Shown piece after piece: positions 24,190-32,380 of a DNA stretch of 34,523 nucleotides; the stretch's first letter is position 1, and the number at the start of each line of letters is the position of its first letter. The notes under the pieces were generated by a model, which ran no database searches, had not been told where the DNA came from, and was given only the letters and a program-made list of their open reading frames with translations. The stretch is taken from NCBI GenBank assembly GCA_009694805.1, contig SICM01000029.1, positions 1-34,523 on the forward strand. The letters are read 5' to 3'. This DNA is from Candidatus Latescibacterota bacterium. GTDB lineage: Bacteria > Latescibacterota > UBA2968 > SICM01. The position numbers and the translations under genes are program-made.

Positions 24190-25275
24190 CTATCTTGTCG
24201 CCGGTTCGACACTCGCAATATATAACAGATCCTCCCCCACGCGCTCGACCTCCACCTCCGTCAACCGGACGCTGTCCGCGACCCTTTCGATTCCCAGGTC
24301 CCCGACAGCCCCCAGCCCGGCCCCGATCACCCTCGGCGCGATGAAGACCTGCGCCTGATCCACGACGCCCGCCTTCAGGGCCGACGCCGCCACCGCCGCC
24401 CCCCCTTCGATCATCACACTCAGGAACCCCTGACGCCCCAGCTCGGCCATCAGCGCCCGGAGGTCCACGCGCCCCTCCGCAGAAGGGAGACGCCAGACCT
24501 CCGCGCCCCCTTCCTGAAGCCTCCGGCCGCGCCCTTCGTCCGCCCCCTCCGTCGTCGCCACGATCGTCCGGCCCGGCCCGAAGACGCGCGCCGACGCCGG
24601 AATGCGCAGGGCGCTGTCCACGATGACCCGCGCCGGGTCACGCCCGGCGACCCTCCACACGGTCAGCATCGGATCGTCGGCGATCACCGTCCCGACGCCG
24701 ACCAGCACCGCATCCACGCGGCTGCGCAGGAGGTGCGCCCGGCTGCGTGCGGCCTCCCCCGTGATCCACCGGGAGTCCCCCGGGGCCGTGGCGATACGCC
24801 CGTCCAGCGACTGGGCCAGCTTCAGGATGACGAACGGAAGGCCAGTCGTCCGGTGCTTCACATAGAAGGCATTCAGCCGCCGCGCCTCGGCCTCCAGAAC
24901 CCCCACCATGACCTCGACCCCGGCCTTCTGGAGTCGCTCGATGCCCCGGCCGGAGACGAGAGGGTCCGGGTCCACCATCGCACAGACGACGCGGGAGATG
25001 CCCCGTGACAGGACCAGGTCCGCGCAGGGCGGCGTGCGCCCGTGATGAGAACAGGGCTCCAGCGTCACGTAGAGCGTCGCCCCTGCGGCCCGGTCGCCCG
25101 CCTCATCCAGCGCGCCTACTTCAGCGTGCGGCCCCCCGATCTGCGCGTGAAACCCTCGGCCCACGACCGTCCCGTCCCGCACTGCAACCGCCCCCACCAT
25201 CGGATTCGGGCTCGTCCGCCCCTCCCCCTGCCGGGCCAGGTCCAGCGCCAGCCGCATGTAGGCTTCGTCGCTCAC
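24190..25275 (-). CDS. ribD: Bifunctional pyrimidine deaminase/reductase RibD
   Basis: A 361-residue enzyme for the second and third steps of the riboflavin pathway. The deaminase domain (1 to about 140) has the zinc motif PHAEVGAL (49-56) and TLEPCSHHGRTPPC (71-84). The reductase domain (about 146 to the end) has LAQSLDGRIA, WITGEAARSRAHLLRSRVDA and IEGGAAVAASAL, for NADPH-dependent ribose side-chain reduction. The start is GTG 25,275, with a G-rich ribosome site overlapping the stop of the upstream propeller gene. It is the first rib gene here, but with only 3 bases to its neighbour it has no private promoter or riboswitch. Confidence 0.97.
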   Translation of the reverse strand: MSDEAYMRLALDLARQGEGRTSPNPMVGAVAVRDGTVVGRGFHAQIGGPHAEVGALDEAGDRAAGATLYVTLEPCSHHGRTPPCADLVLSRGISRVVCAMVDPDPLVSGRGIERLQKAGVEVMVGVLEAEARRLNAFYVKHRTTGLPFVILKLAQSLDGRIATAPGDSRWITGEAARSRAHLLRSRVDAVLVGVGTVIADDPMLTVWRVAGRDPARVIVDSALRIPASARVFGPGRTIVATTEGADEGRGRRLQEGGAEVWRLPSAEGRVDLRALMAELGRQGFLSVMIEGGAAVAASALKAGVVDQAQVFIAPRVIGAGLGAVGDLGIERVADSVRLTEVEVERVGEDLLYIASVEPATR

Positions 25276-25278
25276 CTC

Positions 25279-27363
25279 TCACTTCCCCCGAATCATGACC
25301 TTCCCCACGACGACGTTGTCCGTGGCGTCCGTCACCCGCACCAGCACGACATGGTCCCCCTCCGAAAACCCCGTGACCTTGAAGGAAAACGCCTCGGTCC
25401 GGGAGTCGAAGATCCCGTCCGACGGGAAGAAGGCGTTCCAGTCGCCGGAGTCCACCGCATACTCCCCGCTCTTGAGCGGGCTTGTTTCATCCGACGCGCT
25501 CCCCTCGACGCGAAATCCGCCTTCCGGAAGGACCTTCAGAGAGACGATGTGCGGAGGCGTGTTGTCCACCTCGAAGGGCTCGCTCACCCGCTCGGTCGTC
25601 AGCGCGATCGGATCCGGGTTGTCAGGCCGATCCGACGCCACCACCTTGATCAGGGTCGTTCCGTCCGGCGTCGACTCGGAGTTCCACGGGTAGGAGGTCG
25701 TCGTCAGGTCCTTGGCAATCAGCCGCCAGCCTGTCTCGTCGATCCCCCGGACGTAGAGCGTATAGGACAGGTCGTCTACGTTGGGATCGCTGGCCGCCCA
25801 CTGGACGAGGGGGGTGCCCCGCTTCGACGCCGGGCCGGGCTTGGGAGTGCCCCCGCCCCCCTGTCCCCCCTGCGGGGTGCGCTGCGGAGGCGGTCCCCCT
25901 TCGGAAGACTTCCGGCCCGGCAGAAGCACGTCCAGCAAGGAGACCGTCGGCCTCAGGTTCTCCTGAAGCCCGGTGACAGCCACCTCCCGCAGGTTCGGCG
26001 TCACGCCCGGCGTCGCCGAGGTCAGTCGGACGCGATACTGGAGGAATCGGGCCGGAGGGCTGGGGATCTGGCTCCCTGACGCATCCTTGAGGTCCGTGGA
26101 CCACGCGCTCCACCCGTCGTCCGACTTCTCGGTGTTGCCCGATCGCGCCTGAACGGACACCGAGGTCCCCGGCGGCATCTCTGCCCGCCAGGTGATCTTC
26201 CCCCATCGTGCCCCTGAGCCAAAATCGTACCGTCTGGACGTGAAGGTCCCCTCCGGCCCTACCCCCTTCCACATCCGGTAGACTTTCCCGGATCCCCCCA
26301 TCCCCACAAAGACCTCTCCCTCTTTTCCCCCGCAGGTGACCAGCGGCTGAGCCTCCTCGAACCGCGTCACGACCGCCGCCGCCCCGTCGTCCCCCACGCG
26401 GTAGAACAGCCCCTTGTCCCCCGTGGCCAGCAGGACCCTGCCATCCCCGTCCATCAGCGCGGACAGCAGGAGCGGCTGGGTAGACTCCCACAGCCGGAGC
26501 ACGGCCCCGGACGGGGAGATGCGGTAGAGGCTCGACCGCTCCTCCGTCGAAACCCCATCCGGCCTGGGTCTCGGCGGCTCCTCCTTCCCCTCCTCCAGCC
26601 GGACCGCGCCCGACATCGTCCCGGCGTAGAGCGTCCCGTCCTTCCCCACGGCCAGACCGCGCACCTCGCGCTCCGGGGCATCGTACAGGACCTGCATCCG
26701 CCCCCCGTCGATCCGGTACACGAGACCATTCCCCTCCGTCCCGGCGTAGAGCGTCCCGTCCTGGCCCGAGGCCAGCGAGACGATATGTTCGTCCGAGGAG
26801 GCCCCTATCTCCGTGGTCTTTCCGTCCGGCGAGACGCGGAGGACCTTCCCGCCCCCGCCCGTGGCCGCGTACAGATCCCCCTTCGGCGTGAGGGCCAGCG
26901 CCCAGACGTAGCGCGCCCCGGTGCTGCAGACCAGGGCAGGGGCCTTTCCCGGCACGATCCGATAGATCGCCCCGCCCGGCGAGGTCCCGGCGTAGACCGT
27001 GCCCCCCCCATCCACGGCCAGCGCGTGGACGATCCGGGCCCCCGGAAGGACACCCGCCAGGTCCGCCTTCCGGTCCGGGCCTATCCGGAAGACCTTCCCC
27101 TCGTTCCCGGTCCCGGCGTAGAGGTTCCCCTGCGCGTCCCGCGCCAGCGACCAGACGTGCAGCGCCTTCGTGTCCGCGTACTCCTCGACGGCCTGTGAAA
27201 GGGTCACGCTCCCGTCGGCGGTCACGGAGATTCCCTTCATCTCCCCCTTCTCGAACTCCGCGAACGTGTCGTCCCGCCAGACCGTCGGCGTCACAGCGAA
27301 AACCGGCTGGCTCAAAGCCAGCGCCAGGGTCAATCCCGTCATCCAGATGCGCCTCACCATCAC
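25279..27363 (-). CDS. Exported beta-propeller protein with C-terminal Ig/Fn3-like region
   Basis: A 694-residue protein with a signal peptide (MMVRRIWMTGLTLALALS, probable cleavage after PVFA near 23). Residues about 65-370 contain repeated blades of the type GNLYAGTGNEGKVFRI, GTVYAGTSPGGAIYRI, GDLYAATGGGGKVLRV and GTLYAGTEGNGLVYRI, an NHL/SMP-like propeller. Two adjacent blades are near-identical in DNA at 120-base spacing (about 26,621 and 26,741). A middle segment (YDFGSGARWGKITWRAEMPP) and a later part after a Gly/Pro linker (PPPQRTPQGGQGGGGTPKPG) look like beta-sandwich domains ending KVMIRGK. Role unknown; periplasmic or surface binding is likely. A start 3 bases later (second Met) is equally possible. 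It is transcribed between the Uma2 gene and ribD. Confidence 0.8.
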   Translation of the reverse strand: MMVRRIWMTGLTLALALSQPVFAVTPTVWRDDTFAEFEKGEMKGISVTADGSVTLSQAVEEYADTKALHVWSLARDAQGNLYAGTGNEGKVFRIGPDRKADLAGVLPGARIVHALAVDGGGTVYAGTSPGGAIYRIVPGKAPALVCSTGARYVWALALTPKGDLYAATGGGGKVLRVSPDGKTTEIGASSDEHIVSLASGQDGTLYAGTEGNGLVYRIDGGRMQVLYDAPEREVRGLAVGKDGTLYAGTMSGAVRLEEGKEEPPRPRPDGVSTEERSSLYRISPSGAVLRLWESTQPLLLSALMDGDGRVLLATGDKGLFYRVGDDGAAAVVTRFEEAQPLVTCGGKEGEVFVGMGGSGKVYRMWKGVGPEGTFTSRRYDFGSGARWGKITWRAEMPPGTSVSVQARSGNTEKSDDGWSAWSTDLKDASGSQIPSPPARFLQYRVRLTSATPGVTPNLREVAVTGLQENLRPTVSLLDVLLPGRKSSEGGPPPQRTPQGGQGGGGTPKPGPASKRGTPLVQWAASDPNVDDLSYTLYVRGIDETGWRLIAKDLTTTSYPWNSESTPDGTTLIKVVASDRPDNPDPIALTTERVSEPFEVDNTPPHIVSLKVLPEGGFRVEGSASDETSPLKSGEYAVDSGDWNAFFPSDGIFDSRTEAFSFKVTGFSEGDHVVLVRVTDATDNVVVGKVMIRGK

Positions 27364-27384
27364 ACTCTGCTTTCTAAGAGTCCG

Positions 27385-27987
27385 TTACCAGATCTCCCGC
27401 ACGTCAAACACGAAACCGGGCAGGACGGGATCGCCGCTGAGCGTCGCCGGATTGTCCAGGCATTCCACAGGTTTCCCTGGACGATAGAGATAGACGCGCC
27501 GGCCCAGGGGATCGATCAACCATCCCAGCCGGGCGCCATTTTCGAGATATTCTGACATCTTTTCCTGTAAGACAGACAGGCTGTCCTGGGGCGAGCGAAG
27601 CTCCACGACGAAGTCAGGGCAGAGTGGGGCAAACCCCTCCTGCTGTTCTTCGCTCAACGCCTCCCAGCGCCCTCGCTGCACCCACGCCGCGTCCGGAGCG
27701 CGCTTCGCACCGCCGGGCAGGGTAAAGCCGGCCGAGGAGTCGAAGGAGAGTCCGGTTCCCTCCCTTTCAGCCCAGTTCGCCAGGCGTTGATTCAGTCTGC
27801 TATTTCGCCAGCCCGTCTTTGAGCCTGTCGGGGCCATGATCACCAACTCCCTGTGCGCTGTCAGCTCCAGTCGAAGATCCGGGTTGTCCTGACACAGCCG
27901 GTAAAACTGTCCGTCCGTCAACTCGGTGGACCGGACGCTGAGCGTCAGCAGGTGCGGCGTGTGTTCGGAGGTTACCACCTCAGCCAT
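27385..27987 (-). CDS. Uma2-family (DUF820) restriction endonuclease-like protein
   Basis: A 200-residue protein of the Uma2 family, a PD-(D/E)XK nuclease fold of unknown physiological role, often present in many copies in cyanobacteria and environmental bacteria. The motifs are present: LELTAHRELVIMAPTGS (about 39-55), RAPDAAWV (about 96-103), CPDFVVELRSPQDSL (about 123-137) and KMSEYLENGARLGWLIDP, ending with a beta-rich tail. The catalytic Asp/Glu and Lys positions look intact. ATG 27,987 has AAGGAGAAGG upstream and lies 8 bases inside the end of the Gfo/Idh gene, so it is translationally coupled. No methylase or toxin partner is nearby. Confidence 0.88.
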   Translation of the reverse strand: MAEVVTSEHTPHLLTLSVRSTELTDGQFYRLCQDNPDLRLELTAHRELVIMAPTGSKTGWRNSRLNQRLANWAEREGTGLSFDSSAGFTLPGGAKRAPDAAWVQRGRWEALSEEQQEGFAPLCPDFVVELRSPQDSLSVLQEKMSEYLENGARLGWLIDPLGRRVYLYRPGKPVECLDNPATLSGDPVLPGFVFDVREIW

Positions 27988-29056
27988 GACCTTCTCCTTG
28001 CGAGGATTTCAGCATCCGCATGTATTCCCGCGCCACCTTCAGATCCTCCAGCGCCTCCTCGCTGTCGCAGGGCGGCGGGGCCTCGCCCCGAATCGCCCTC
28101 ACGAAGTTCATCGCCTGCTGGCGCATGGCGTGAACCCACGGAAGTTGCGGGCGGACCGTCTCCGGCGTGACGCCATTCCCCGGATCGCGCAGCACCTCGA
28201 CGCTCCCCGGCCGGTGGGTCGCCAGCGGCGCGGGCAGTTCCAGCCTCACGTAGCCCCGCTCGAACGCGACCAGCGCCGACTCCTGCCAGTCCACCGTCGT
28301 CCGGTACGGGCTCATCTCAAGGACACACGGGACGCCGCTCTGGCCCTGTCCGGCCAGCACCACCCCATTCGGGTCCGCATAGGTCACCGAGTAGGGCTCG
28401 CCCAGCAGGTGGCGCATCAGGTTGATCTGGTGGATGTAGTAGTTCACGAAACCGACGTACTGCTTGAAGGTCGCCTCGTCCATGTCCGGCGCGGGGGGAT
28501 CAAAGTCGAGCTTCGGTGGCGGGTCATCCTCCCGGATGAGGTCCGTGAACCCGCCTGCGATCCACTCCCCCGCCGGCATCGTGATGCGGACATAGGTCAG
28601 CCTCCCGACCTCCCCCGACGCCTGGAGCCGCTCGATCTCCGCCCTGGCCCAGATCGTCGCCGGGTCGCTGCGCTTGTGGTAGCCCACCATGTGCCAGGTC
28701 CCGCCCTCCCGCGCGGCCCGTACGATCCGCTCGCCGACCTCCACCGAGGCGGCCAGGGGCTTCTCGCTGAGGACCGGGAGGCCTGCCCGCAGGAGTTCGG
28801 GCAGGATGACGCCGTGCCGGGTGAACGGCTGCGGGGCCACGACCCCGTCCAGCCGCTCGTTCGCGAGCATCTCCTCGTGCGTGCGGTAGACCTTCGGGAT
28901 GCCGTAGCGCTCCGCCACCCGCCGGGCCGTCTTCTCGCGCAGCTCGGCGATGGCCACGACCTCGCACCCCGGGACCGTGACGTAGTTGCGCAGGTGCGCG
29001 CACTGCCCCATGTTTCCGACCCCGACGAATCCGATGCGCACGTTCCGTTCTGGCAT
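27980..29056 (-). CDS. Gfo/Idh/MocA-family oxidoreductase
   Basis: A 358-residue NAD(P)-dependent dehydrogenase acting on sugars, inositols or related polyols. The Rossmann N-terminus VRIGFVGVGNMGQCAH, the VLSEKPLA motif with the conserved Lys (about 95-102), and the catalytic-region NYYIHQINLMRHLLGEP are visible, as is a C-terminal beta-sheet domain. I chose ATG 29,056, which has AGGAGG 11 bases upstream. A TTG nine bases earlier sits too close to that site. It lies 16 bases after the S55 peptidase stop and overlaps the Uma2 start. The substrate cannot be predicted, though the sugar isomerase-like gene at 66 suggests the genome handles unusual sugars. Confidence 0.9.
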   Translation of the reverse strand: MPERNVRIGFVGVGNMGQCAHLRNYVTVPGCEVVAIAELREKTARRVAERYGIPKVYRTHEEMLANERLDGVVAPQPFTRHGVILPELLRAGLPVLSEKPLAASVEVGERIVRAAREGGTWHMVGYHKRSDPATIWARAEIERLQASGEVGRLTYVRITMPAGEWIAGGFTDLIREDDPPPKLDFDPPAPDMDEATFKQYVGFVNYYIHQINLMRHLLGEPYSVTYADPNGVVLAGQGQSGVPCVLEMSPYRTTVDWQESALVAFERGYVRLELPAPLATHRPGSVEVLRDPGNGVTPETVRPQLPWVHAMRQQAMNFVRAIRGEAPPPCDSEEALEDLKVAREYMRMLKSSQGEGHG

Positions 29057-29072
29057 GCCGTTCAACGCCTCC

Positions 29073-30857
29073 TCATTCCGGCTCCACCATCACCGTCGTC
29101 TGTTGCCCCCCGGCCAGGACAAACGCCGTCCGGATGTGAACCCGCGCGAGCACCACACCCTCCACCCGGTCCGTCGCCCCGGTCTGCCGGGACATCCGCA
29201 GGATGGACAGCACGGAGGACGGCGGCGCGGTCAGCTCTTCCCCGCCCACGGTCACGCCCCGTTCCTGCGAGAGGACCTCCACCACCAGGTCGTCGTTCCG
29301 CTCCTCCTGCGAGATCAGACCCAGGAGATGGGCGAAGTCCCTGGGAGAATACCGTCCGGGCGCGCGCTTGACCTCCAACTTCTCCAGGGTCTGCGCGCTC
29401 CCGGTCCGCAGCGCCAGCGGCCCGGCAGGGACGTAGGGCGGAAGCGTGACCTGACCGGAGACCACCTGTTCATCCCCGTGAAACGGCCTCAACCGGACCT
29501 CGAACGGGATCGTATCGCCCGGATGGAACCGTCCCTTGAAGAGCCTCAGCCCTTCCACCGAGGCCGTGCGAAGGCTCTCTTCCAGCGCGATCTCGAACCG
29601 AACCTCCTTCACCGGCGCAGACAGGAAGGGGTTGTCCATCACCGCATCCAGTGGCTTCACCAGGTCCAGGATTGTCAGGCCCAGGGCCTGCGCCCCGGAA
29701 TAGGTGTTCTCCAGACGGAGGTCGGGATATCCCTCCATCCGAATGACCGACCGGGTGCGCGTCGTGACGTCCCCGCTCTGCTTCTCGGCGGAGATCAGCG
29801 CGCTCAACAGCGTGCCACGGGTCAGGATGGGCGTCAGGTCCGGGTGTCGGATCACCTCGAACCGGTAGTCCCGCGTCCCGGCGTCGGACCGGATGGTCAC
29901 CGCCACCGGGATCATGCTGGCATCGCGACCCACGACCCCCACGATGCCGGCGGCCCGGTCCTCGACGATGGACCCCTGCACAGCGGAGGCGGCGCCGAGC
30001 TTGAAGGAGATGTACTGGCTGGCGACCACACTATAGATATATGCGGACGACATGGGAAAACTGCTCCGTCCCCCGGAGAACATCGGATGGCCGAAGGCCA
30101 CCACCCGGTTCGCGTCCCGGTAGGTCAGGGTGCCGATGCCGGCCAGGCTCAGGTCTCCCCGGACGAGCTGTACGCCCACCGCCGCGCCGGGTTCCAGAGC
30201 CCCTGGCGCGAGCGTCGTGTCGGTCCCACCCACGCCCTGTACCGGGAGAAACCCGTAGGGCGACAGGTCAGCCCGCAACTGTTCGACGGCGCCGGGGGCG
30301 AACCCGCCGGCGGCCAGGGGCACGGCCAGGGGCCGGATGGCGGACCCGCCTGGCTCGTAGGGGGAGGTGAGCCGGGGTTCCGGTGACCGATCGCCCCGGA
30401 TGCGGCCCAGACGATTCTGGCCCGGAGGAAGGGGCTGATCCTCGGTCACACGATTCAGGGCGTTGAGCATCTCCGATATCGGAGTGATCCCGCAGAGCGA
30501 CTCCTTGGAGAAAAGGGTCAGGGCGTAGGAGACGGCCCCGATCAGCTTGCCGTCGACGTAGACCGGGCTCCCGCTCATCCCTTGGATCACGCCCGTCTTC
30601 TCCAGCGGGAGCGGACCTCCTGACAGCCGGGCCAGGATGAGATCCTCCTTGGGGCCGAACACGTTCCGCATCACATCTACGATCTCTACGCCGAACGTAT
30701 CGATCTTCGTCCCCCGGAACACCGTCTTTCCAAAGCCCACCATACCCGGACGGATCTGGTCCGCGCTCAGCGTCGGGACCTCTCCGGCCGCGCCGGAGGA
30801 GAGCAGGGCCGTCAGGATGAAACATAAACACGAAACAGACCACTTCCATCTTCGCAT
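29073..30857 (-). CDS. Exported SpoIVB-type (peptidase S55) protein
   Basis: A 594-residue protein with an N-terminal signal (MRRWKWSVSCLCFILTALLS, probable cleavage near AAG). The next region matches the SpoIVB peptidase S55 domain: QIRPGMVGFGKTVFRG, then GVIQGMSGSPVYVDGKLIGA (about 87-106) with the family's nucleophile Ser in GMSGSP, and later NRVVAFGHPMF. In Bacillus, SpoIVB triggers sigmaK processing, but no sporulation genes are here. Similar proteins in non-sporulating bacteria have no known role. The 300-residue C-terminal part is unrecognised. ATG 30,857 was chosen because AGAGG lies 5 bases upstream and a promoter sits at 30,917-30,945; a longer reading would start inside that promoter. 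It heads the minus-strand block. Confidence 0.85.
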   Translation of the reverse strand: MRRWKWSVSCLCFILTALLSSGAAGEVPTLSADQIRPGMVGFGKTVFRGTKIDTFGVEIVDVMRNVFGPKEDLILARLSGGPLPLEKTGVIQGMSGSPVYVDGKLIGAVSYALTLFSKESLCGITPISEMLNALNRVTEDQPLPPGQNRLGRIRGDRSPEPRLTSPYEPGGSAIRPLAVPLAAGGFAPGAVEQLRADLSPYGFLPVQGVGGTDTTLAPGALEPGAAVGVQLVRGDLSLAGIGTLTYRDANRVVAFGHPMFSGGRSSFPMSSAYIYSVVASQYISFKLGAASAVQGSIVEDRAAGIVGVVGRDASMIPVAVTIRSDAGTRDYRFEVIRHPDLTPILTRGTLLSALISAEKQSGDVTTRTRSVIRMEGYPDLRLENTYSGAQALGLTILDLVKPLDAVMDNPFLSAPVKEVRFEIALEESLRTASVEGLRLFKGRFHPGDTIPFEVRLRPFHGDEQVVSGQVTLPPYVPAGPLALRTGSAQTLEKLEVKRAPGRYSPRDFAHLLGLISQEERNDDLVVEVLSQERGVTVGGEELTAPPSSVLSILRMSRQTGATDRVEGVVLARVHIRTAFVLAGGQQTTVMVEPE

Positions 30858-30916
30858 AGAGCCTCTCGGATGAAACGAAAAATGATGGCCCTCCCAAAAT
30901 GAGACCGTAAAGAGAT

Positions 30917-30945
30917 AATATAGCAAAAGTGGTGTCGAATATCAA
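30917..30945 (-). promoter_or_regulatory. Sigma70-type promoter for the S55 peptidase operon
   Basis: On the minus strand TTGATA (30,945-30,940) and TATATT (30,922-30,917) are separated by exactly 17 bases in an AT-rich stretch. The expected start site is near 30,910, giving a leader of about 50 bases before ATG 30,857. It is the only strong promoter seen for the minus-strand block, so many downstream genes may depend on it or on internal promoters I could not identify. Confidence 0.7.
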
Positions 30946-30986
30946 ATGAACATGAGCGGAGTCCGGGCGCACACGAAACATGAGGC

Positions 30987-31014
30987 TTGAATTTTAGCTG
31001 AAATTTGTTATCTT
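30987..31014 (+). promoter_or_regulatory. Candidate promoter for the corrinoid methyl-transfer genes
   Basis: TTGAAT (30,987-30,992) and TATCTT (31,009-31,014) are 16 bases apart, each matching four of six consensus bases. The start site would be near 31,021, about 55 bases before ATG 31,076. The site is back-to-back with the stronger minus-strand promoter, about 40 bases away, so shared regulation is possible. No cobalamin riboswitch core was seen between here and the gene. Confidence 0.5.
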
Positions 31015-31075
31015 AAAGTTTTACCCGTAACCTATGGATCGTGTGAAGAATCTACTTTTTTCCGGAGGGTGCGCG

Positions 31076-32113
31076 ATGGCCTTCGTCGAGACCATGAAGC
31101 CTCGGGAGCGCGTCCTGGCGGCGCTCAACCGGCAGCCGGTGGACCGCACGCCCTGCTCCAACCCGACCTCGGTGGCCACGGTGGAGCTGATGGACCTGGT
31201 GGACGCCCCGTTCCCCGATGCCAACCGGGACCCGGAGAAGATGGCCCGGCTGGCCGCCACGGGCTACACGGAACTCGGCTTCGACAGCATCATGCCGGTG
31301 TTCTCGATCATCCAGGAGTCCTCGGCCCTCGGTTGCGACATCCAGTGGGAGGAGAAGGACAACTGGCCCACCGTGCGGATGAACCGGCCCATCTGGAAAA
31401 CCCCTGATGACATCAAAATCCCCAAAGACTTCCTGAAGCACAACGATACGAAGTGCGTCCTGGAGGCCATCCGAATCCTCAGGCGGGAATTCGGCGACGA
31501 GGTCGCCATCATCGGCAAGACGATGGGCCCCTGGTCCCTCGGCTACCACTGCTTCGGCGTGGAGAACTTCCTGCTGATGTCCTATGACGATCCCGACAAG
31601 ACGAAGCGCTGTCTCGACCTCATGAAGGAATCCACGGTGGTCTTCGGCAACGCCCAGATCGAGGCCGGCGCCGACGCCCTCACCCTCCCCGACCACGCCA
31701 CCGGCGACCTGGTCAGCGGGGAATACTACAGGGAGTACTTGCAGGACCTCCACGTCGAGTTTGCCGACCAGATCAAATGCCCCCTCATCCTCCACATCTG
31801 CGGGAACACCCTGGACCGCATGGGCTACATCGCGCAGACGGGCATGCACTGCTTCCACTTCGACTCTAAAAACGACCCTCAGGCGGCCCGCCAGATCACG
31901 GAGGGCAAGATCGCCCTCGTGGGCAACGTGAACAACCCGGAGACCCTCTATGCGCGCAGCCCGGAGGTGGTGCGGAAGGAGATCTACCGATGCCTCGACG
32001 CGGGCGTGGAACTCGTCGCCCCGGAGTGCGCCATCCCCCTCCGCACGCGGCTCGAAAACCTGACGGAGATTCCCAAAGCCGTCAAGGACTGGCACAGGGA
32101 GCACGCGAACTAG
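31076..32113 (+). CDS. MtaA/UroD-family corrinoid-dependent methyltransferase
   Basis: A 345-residue TIM-barrel protein of the uroporphyrinogen decarboxylase superfamily, on the methyltransferase side (MtaA/MtbA/CmuA) and not the haem enzyme. The N-terminus KPRERVLAALNRQPVDRTPC is typical of this group. The zinc motif of MtaA-like enzymes is intact: His240-x-Cys242 in LHICGNT and Cys318 in APECAIPL. Such proteins move a methyl group between a corrinoid protein and a thiol or from a methylated substrate. ATG 31,076 has GGAGGG 6 bases upstream; an earlier in-frame ATG (31,034) lacks one. A B12-binding protein and a homocysteine methyltransferase-like gene follow, so it probably loads or unloads that corrinoid. 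Direction and substrate are unknown. Confidence 0.88.
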   Translation: MAFVETMKPRERVLAALNRQPVDRTPCSNPTSVATVELMDLVDAPFPDANRDPEKMARLAATGYTELGFDSIMPVFSIIQESSALGCDIQWEEKDNWPTVRMNRPIWKTPDDIKIPKDFLKHNDTKCVLEAIRILRREFGDEVAIIGKTMGPWSLGYHCFGVENFLLMSYDDPDKTKRCLDLMKESTVVFGNAQIEAGADALTLPDHATGDLVSGEYYREYLQDLHVEFADQIKCPLILHICGNTLDRMGYIAQTGMHCFHFDSKNDPQAARQITEGKIALVGNVNNPETLYARSPEVVRKEIYRCLDAGVELVAPECAIPLRTRLENLTEIPKAVKDWHREHAN

Positions 32114-32132
32114 ATCTCGTACAGATAAAAAG

Positions 32133-32349
32133 AAGGCGCGACGTCCCGGCTTTCAAGCAGGGCGTCCGTCCAGGCACGATGGGGTACGAGCGACGCGAAG
32201 CGGCGCGGGTGGGTGGCGGAAGGGGTTCGGACTACCACCGGACTCAGATTACACAACCCGAACAGAGTACGGCGCGCCCAGCCTCCCGCGGCGCTTGAGC
32301 GGGCGTGCTTCTTTGGCCCCACCTTTCTTGCACGAGCAAGAAAAGTTGG
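32133..32349 (+). repeat. Dispersed repeat element, copy C
   Basis: This is the second long copy of the element at 2967-3177, in the same orientation and similarly placed: 20 bases after one stop and 31 bases before the next start. The left 60 bases and the right end (AGAGTACGGCGCGCC, then TTTCTTGCACGAGCAAGAAA) are nearly identical between copies, while the middle has drifted. The terminal hairpin is less perfect here (8-bp core, 32,324-32,331 with 32,336-32,343). It accounts for most of the 267-base gap and holds no credible gene, although reading frames extend into it from both sides. Confidence 0.85.
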
Positions 32350-32380
32350 CAAGTGTAAGTGTGGACAAGAAAGGACCTCG

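Noticed and set aside
25270-25300. FMN riboswitch before the riboflavin genes
   Set aside because: ribD starts 3 bases after the upstream stop, and no FMN-element core sequence was seen before ribD or ribBA.
30960-31075. Cobalamin riboswitch before the corrinoid module
   Set aside because: The leader from the candidate promoter is only about 55 bases and no B12-box sequence was found.
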